Shown piece after piece: positions 59,511 through 64,000 of a stretch of 64,000 bases of DNA; positions within the stretch are counted from its first letter, which is position 1, and each line of letters opens with the position of its first letter. Below the pieces are notes generated by a model. It did not search any database. It was not told where the DNA came from and saw only the letters and a program-made list of their open reading frames with translations. Position numbers and translations under genes: made by a program. The DNA lies in the NCBI GenBank assembly GCA_028564925.1, contig CM053034.1, positions 149,852,052 to 149,916,051 of the forward strand, written 5' to 3'. The DNA comes from Lithobates sylvaticus. Lineage: Eukaryota; Chordata; Amphibia; Anura; Ranidae.

Positions 59511-59819
59511 AATTTCGTCCTCCTAGGTCAAGATTATAATTTTTTCATTTTTTTCAATTTCCAAGTATTTTATTTTCCCACTATCTTATCCATTAAATTG
59601 AATAATTTTTTCCAGAAAGTGCGTATTCTGGGGTATTCCCACCATATGTGCAGCATCGTGCCGTTGAGTTTCTGAGGTTCTTAATGACTTCCTGTACCTC
59701 TTCTGCTGAGAAGGGGGCCTCCAGCATTTTATTTTTTATTTTTTTATGTTATTTTAAGTTATTTCCCTATCCAGATTTGTTTGCAGATCACTTGCCATGC
59801 TCTTAACAACATTTTGTTG
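59511..59819 (-). mobile_element. L1 scrap with internal deletion
   Basis: It is absent from copy 1 of the same hAT. It is flanked by CCATTTG (59504-59510 and 59820-59826). The minus strand reads FSAEEVQEVIKNLR, then directly CTYGGNTPEYALSG; in the proper frame the latter resembles HMWWEYPRIRTFWKK, an L1 ORF2 C-terminal motif. Two distant ORF2 parts are therefore joined, and the tail is T-rich on the plus strand. Confidence 0.7.
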
Positions 59820-60255
59820 CCATTTGTAGCCCTCTAGCCCTTTCCATGACTTTTTTACAGCCATTTTAGTGTTCAAAAGTCCGGGTCCCATTGACTTCAA
59901 TGGGGTTCGGAGTTCGGGTCAAGTTCGGTCCCGAACCCGGACTTTTTTCCGAAGTTCGGCCGAACTCGCCGAACCCGAACATCCAGGTGTCTGCTCAACT
60001 CTAAAGAGGACGCATTGGCAGCTGCTTTGCCAGTACCCTGAGCCTGGGTGAGAGAGGATGAGGAGGGCTTGGTCATCCACTCTACCAAGTCTTCGGCATG
60101 CTGGGGCTCAACACAAGCTTGTCCCAAGGCCACGTGCTGATGATGATGCACTGTTGCCTCTTGACGCAGAGCCTGCTTGCCCTCTTTTATTGGCTTGTGA
60201 CTGTCTGCTTCTCCTTGTTGGCCTTCTAGACATACTAATGCAGGGAGATGGGAAA

Positions 60256-60530
60256 ACCAGCAACAAGGGGTAACTTCAGGTGTATACTGTGCAGGAGGCA
60301 CACTACACCCACTGAATATTAGGCAGATGCCTGTGTTGCACAAATGAACTACACAACACCAGCAATGAGGGGGTAGATTCAGGTGTATGCTGTGCAGGAG
60401 GCACACTGCACCCACTGAAGATAAGGGCAGATGCCTGTGTTGCACAAATGAACTACACAAAACCAGCAATGAGGGGGTAGATTCAGGTGTATGCTGTGCA
60501 GGAGGCACACTACACCCACTGTAACATCCT
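60256..60530. repeat. Tandem array, about 104-bp unit
   Basis: The phrase TGTATRCTGTGCAGGAGGCA starts at 60281, 60384 and 60488. Units include TTGCACAAATGAACTACACA and CAGCAATGAGGGGGTAG. It lies 5' of the family-D transposase coding part. Confidence 0.88.
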
Positions 60531-60782
60531 GCCTGTGGCCAATTATGGCTCTCCTCACTGCTGGCGCTGTGATTGGCCAAGCATGCGGGGTCACAGTGCA
60601 TGCTTGGCCAATCGTCAGCCAGCAATGCACTGCGACTGGCGCAGTGCATTGTGGGCTGTTCGTATCACACAAATTTGATGCAAACAGCCCACAAAGTTCT
60701 GGCTTCGACGAACGGACGAACGGCCGATGTTCGATTCGAACATGAGTTTGAATCGAACACCGAGCTCATCCCTAGTGCTTAT

Positions 60783-61194
60783 ACAAAACAGTCCAATGGA
60801 AATTAGAAAAACATGTTAGCAGTACTTAGAGATGCATTACATGTGAAGTTTTGTTTGGACTCTTGGAGGGTGTCTAAAAAAAAAAAAAAAGAAAACAATC
60901 ATATGGTGGTGGCAGTGGTGTTGGCTGTAGAATCATACAGCTGGCTTCAATGCATTGACTATTTTCTAAGGTTTAAAAAAAAAAAGCAGATTGATCTGAC
61001 TCGCACAGAGTTTATAAGCACAAAATTAGGCTTTAAAAATTGACATGTACTTACCAAAGAACAGTTGCATATTCAATCAGTCTGTCACAGAAGACTTCCA
61101 TACTTGGTGCAGTTAACGTGATCCAAGGCAACAGTCGAACAGGCTGGTAAATAGCAATGGTGGCGGTAAGTGAGAGTCCAAGAAAAGCTACCTA
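60783..61194. other. No recognised gene
   Basis: Non-coding sequence. 61110-61195 resembles 62115-62210 (AACAGGCTGGTAAATAGCAA versus GCAGGCTGGTCAATAGCAAA), so the L1 tail in between was inserted in or beside a duplicated repeat. Confidence 0.5.
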
Positions 61195-62037
61195 TATAAG
61201 GACAGCAAAAACCCTAAAAGGAGACTTATGGTATAGCAATACAAAAAAAACTTTGCTCAAGAGAATGCATTTCATTTGCTCTCTCACTGGTATATCACCC
61301 CTGATTGCATATCTTGGTTTCTCCCTAACGCACCCATGAGCTTTCAGGGTTGTAGAGAAAGGAGCACTTTGCTCCACATCTGGTGGACTTGCCCTAAGGG
61401 GATTTCTTTCTGGACCCAAATATATGCATTGATGTGAACTGTGCTGAACGTATCCCTGATGCATAATCCATGGGAAGCTTTACTACATAAGCCTATTGTG
61501 ACTTTATCTAAACATCAGCGTAAGTGGGTTGGCTTTGTCTTCCTGGCATCCCACCAGACCCTGGCCAAGACCTGGCGCCAGCAATTTCTTCATCTGAAGT
61601 TAAACATTGCCATGGGGACAATGGTCCACTAGATGCTCACCTCTATTTTGAATGACAAGCACGCTCAATTCCTGCAGGTTTGGGAACCAAGGGTGGCCTA
61701 TAATAACAATTTGAGTTTGACTTCCACAGGCTTGTGCACAGAACTTGGACCACCTTCTCCCTTTTGGTTTTGCATGGTCCTGATCATACATGATGTGCAG
61801 ATCTTGTGCACCCTTTTGTTTACACATTCATGCCCTGGTTGTGATGGTCTCATTGGTGATAGTTGTTACACTACCTGTTTGACTTTGTACTGCCTTTGTA
61901 ATTGTAGGCCTATTGGCTCATTTCCTTTTTTTTCTTTCTTTTTTTCTTATTGTCTCACTGGCACTTATTACTTTTGGTACCGTTGTCTTTTTGATGTCTG
62001 CACTTTCACTTCTTTGAAAAGTACTTACATACCATAA
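61195..62037 (+). pseudogene. L1 ORF2 C-terminal fragment and 3' end
   Basis: The readable pieces are STLLHIWWTCPKGISFWTQI, VLNVSLMHNPWEALLHKPIV, TLSKHQRKWVGFVFLASHQT and LAKTWRQQFLHLKLN (61320-61620), then LTSILNDKHAQFLQVWEP. They match the ORF2 C-terminal region of L1-type LINEs. At least two frame changes are present (near 61435 and 61625). A 3' UTR with T-rich stretches follows. Confidence 0.8.
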
Positions 62038-62334
62038 GTTGAGGCTGTATACTCAATCCTGAGACTTCCACGAGAGTTTGTATAAGTGGGGTTTGTAGGC
62101 AGGCAGCTGACCATTTGCCAAGAGCAGTGAGCTTATCCAAGGAGGAAGGGAATGTGCAGGCTGGTCAATAGCAAAGGCAGTGATGGGCGAGAGTTCAGGA
62201 AAATCTACATTCTGTATCGTTGCTTCAGGTGAGTAGCCTCTAGTGATTTCTTCACAACTCCTCAAGTAAGGTGCCAGCCCAGCTTGCGTGCTGTACAATG
62301 GAAGACAAGGAAGATCCAGAAGGCTGCACTCCAG
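62038..62334. other. Unassigned repeat flank
   Basis: It contains the second copy of the AGGCTGGTCAATAGCAA segment seen near 61130. There is no gene. Confidence 0.4.
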
Positions 62335-64000
62335 TAGGGATGAGCCAAACACCCCCCTGTTCGGTTCGCACCAGACCCTGCGAACAGACCTAAAGCTCGT
62401 GTGAACTTTAGAACCCTATTAAAGTCTATGGGACTCGAACGTTCAAAAGCAAAAGTGCTAATTTTAAAGGCTTATATGCAAGTTATTGTCATAAAAAGTG
62501 TTTGGGGACCTGGGTCCTGCCCCAGGGGACATGTATCAATGCAAATATTTTTTTTAAAAACTGAAGTTTTTTCAGGAGCAGTGGTTTTAATAATGCTTAA
62601 TGTGAAACAATAAAAGTGTAATATTCCTTTAAACTTCGTACCTGGGGGGTGTGTATAGTATGCCTGTGAAGGGGCGCATGTATCCCATGCTTAGAACTGT
62701 CCCTGCACAAAGTGCAGGAAAAAAAGCTATTTAAAATCACTCGCGGCTAATGAATTGCCGGCTCCCGTAATACAGAAAACAGTCATTCATTGAAAGTCAT
62801 TGATAAAAAAAAAGTCATTGATAAAAAAAAAGCGTGGGGATTCCCCCAAATTCAATTACCAGGCCCTTCAGGTCTTCTATGTATATTAAGGGGAACCCTG
62901 CTTCAAATTAAAAAAAATGACGTGGGGGTCCCCCTAAATATCCATACAAGACCCTTCAGATGCCGGACGAGAAGACCAGAGCAAGAAGAAGTGGATCGGA
63001 GGAAGAAGCAGATGTAAGAAGAAGATGGAAGAAGATGGAAGAAGAAGATGTCGGACGAGAAGACCAGAGCAAGAAGAAGCGGATCGGAGGAAGAAGCAGA
63101 TGGAAGAAGAAGATGGAAGAAGAAGATGAAAAAACCGAAGGATGAAGAAAGGAAGAAGGAAGACCAGAAGAAAGATGAAAGAAGATTTTAATAAAGGAAT
63201 TGTCAAAGACCGTCTCCTGTCATTTTTAAATTTTTTGTCACTTTTTGGCGAAATGGTCGGCTACCATTTCACAAAGGGGGGGCGGGATCTGGGGGTCCCC
63301 TTGTTAAAGGTGGCTTCCAGATTCCGATAAGCCCCCCGCCCGCAGACCCCCACAACCAATGGCCAGGTTTGTGGGGAAGAGGCCCTTGTCCCCATCAACA
63401 TGGGGACATGGTGCTTTGAGGGGTCACAGACCCCCAAAGCACCCTCCCAATGTTGAGGGCATGTGGCCTGGTACGGTTCAGGAGGGGGGGCGCTTGCGTG
63501 CTCGGATAAGGGTCTGGTATGGATTTTGAGGGGGACCCCACGCCATTTTTTTTTTGGCCGGGGTTCCCCTTAACATCCATCCCAGACCTGAAGGGTCTGG
63601 TATGGATTTTGAAGGGGACCCCACGCCATTTTTTTTAAAATTTAAGGCGGAGTTCCCCTTAATATCCATAGCAGACCTGAAGGGCCTTTTTTTTTTTTAT
63701 CAATGACTTTTTTTTATCAATGACTTTCAATGAATGACTGTTCTCTGTGTTACGGGAACCGGCAATTCATTAGCCACGAGTGATTTTAAATAGCTTTTTT
63801 TCCTGCAAAAATGTCAATTTGTGTAGGGACAGTTCTAAGCACGGGAAACATGCGCCCCTTCACAGGCATACTATACACACCCCCCAGGTACGAAATTTAA
63901 AGGAATATTACACTTTTATTGTTTCACTTTAAGCATTATTAAAATCACTGCTCTTAAAAAAACGTCCGTTTAAAAAAAAAAAAATTTGCATTGATACATG
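62335..64000. mobile_element. hAT family D palindromic element, runs off the window
   Basis: It begins TAGGGATGAGCCAAACACCC and matches the left end of the 20832 element. A long inverted repeat follows: a left arm from about 62525 (CATGTATCAATGCAAAT) and a right arm reaching the window edge with the inverse (ATTTGCATTGATACATG at 63984-64000). The centre near 62945 is shorter than in the 20832 copy, so the two copies differ by a deletion of the central left arm. The purine-rich GAAGAAGATG block is at 62960-63190. Confidence 0.82.

Larger units (their letters stand above)
54464..60003 (+). mobile_element. hAT transposon, family E, copy 2 (5,540 bp)
   Basis: It begins TAGGGTTGAGCGAACCCGAA and ends CTCAACTCTA, with a perfect 8-bp duplication AAGAGGAC (54456-54463 and 60004-60011). 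It is longer than copy 1, keeping the transposase N-terminus and a longer subterminal tandem array. It also carries an L1 scrap near its right end. It is inserted inside the transposase gene of family D. Confidence 0.94.
51720..60300 (-). pseudogene. hAT transposase of family D, split by an inserted hAT
   Basis: The N-terminal part lies at about 60300-60012 (HVALGQACVEPQHAEDLVEW, MTKPSSSSLTQAQGTGKAAA). It is cut by the family-E element, and the remainder is at 54463-51720. A BED-type finger (ICNICLKRISRGQNISRLGT, TCLTRHMLTCH) lies near 53975-53890. The catalytic blocks are HITADSWSSRHGQGRYLSF near 53385, VVCDNGTKLLSAL near 52985 and HVPCVAHVLNAVVQRFLGRY near 52920-52860. RWNST follows near 52720 and HYWLATLLDPRYKGKV near 52310. 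The dimerisation domain (IELLACPASSVLSERTFS, RVRLSTDLIDRLTF) is near 51925-51800. Several frame changes and stops are also present. It is related to, but distinct from, the family-E transposase. Confidence 0.87.
49057..60774 (-). mobile_element. hAT family D transposon, autonomous type, heavily interrupted (11.7 kb)
   Basis: Its ends are TAGGGAACACCAGAACC (left) and CGAGCTCATCCCTA (right). The flanks GTGCTGAG (49049-49056) and GTGCTTAT (60775-60782) agree at 6 of 8 positions, an aged 8-bp duplication. The left 370 bp and right 250 bp match the palindromic elements at 20832 and 62335. 50237-50400 also holds a small piece related to their interior. The transposase runs on the minus strand. The element holds a piggyBac-like MITE, two tandem arrays and the 5.54-kb family-E hAT. 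Confidence 0.82.

Overview
The window is vertebrate nuclear DNA made almost entirely of nested transposable elements. I found no host exon, tRNA, rRNA or snRNA gene. All convincing coding sequence belongs to CR1 and L1 LINEs, hAT, Tc1 and PIF/Harbinger transposons. The mix (large hATs with BED-finger transposases, TTAA-bounded piggyBac-like repeats beginning CCACTTAAGC, a three-gene Harbinger, CR1 and L1 LINEs) points to an amphibian, probably a frog and perhaps a ranid. That assignment rests on remembered repeat motifs, not on a database search.

Layout. 1-5.3 kb: AT-rich DNA with a small palindromic MITE, a tRNA-headed SINE and a duplicated block. 5.3-11.7 kb: an old TTAA-type repeat split by a 4.07-kb hAT (family E, copy 1, 8-bp target duplication ATGATAAT) and by an LTR-like inverted-repeat fossil. 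12-20.7 kb: a Penelope-like remnant, a 1.6-kb Tc1 element with a broken transposase, CR1 tails and several MITEs, one inside another. 20.7-42.6 kb: one minus-strand CR1 LINE cut into three pieces by (i) a 2.78-kb hAT derivative holding a giant palindrome, (ii) a 6.6-kb full-length L1 with a perfect 18-bp target duplication, and (iii) a 9.8-kb Harbinger element. 42.6-49 kb: a TTAA repeat with an L1 derivative that keeps only ORF1, a 1.2-kb palindrome with hammerhead-like motifs, and two L1 tails. 49-60.8 kb: an 11.7-kb family-D hAT whose minus-strand transposase gene is interrupted by a second family-E hAT (5.54 kb, target duplication AAGAGGAC). 60.8-64 kb: an L1 tail and a further family-D palindromic element that runs off the window.

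The most interesting unit is the Harbinger element (32104-41928). Its three genes look open: a two-exon DDE transposase, a three-exon Myb/SANT-like protein with a C-terminal coiled coil, and a divergently transcribed MADF-domain protein. Canonical splice sites join all exons in frame. Two introns carry large minisatellites (34-bp and 65-bp units). The Myb-like and MADF genes share a short bidirectional promoter. In the family, the Myb-like partner brings the transposase to DNA and into the nucleus; the role of the added MADF protein is my inference.

A second theme is an autonomous/non-autonomous hAT pair in one window. The 20832 and 62335 elements share ends with the transposase-bearing element at 49057-60774, but most of their interior is an inverted repeat of about 1 kb per arm.
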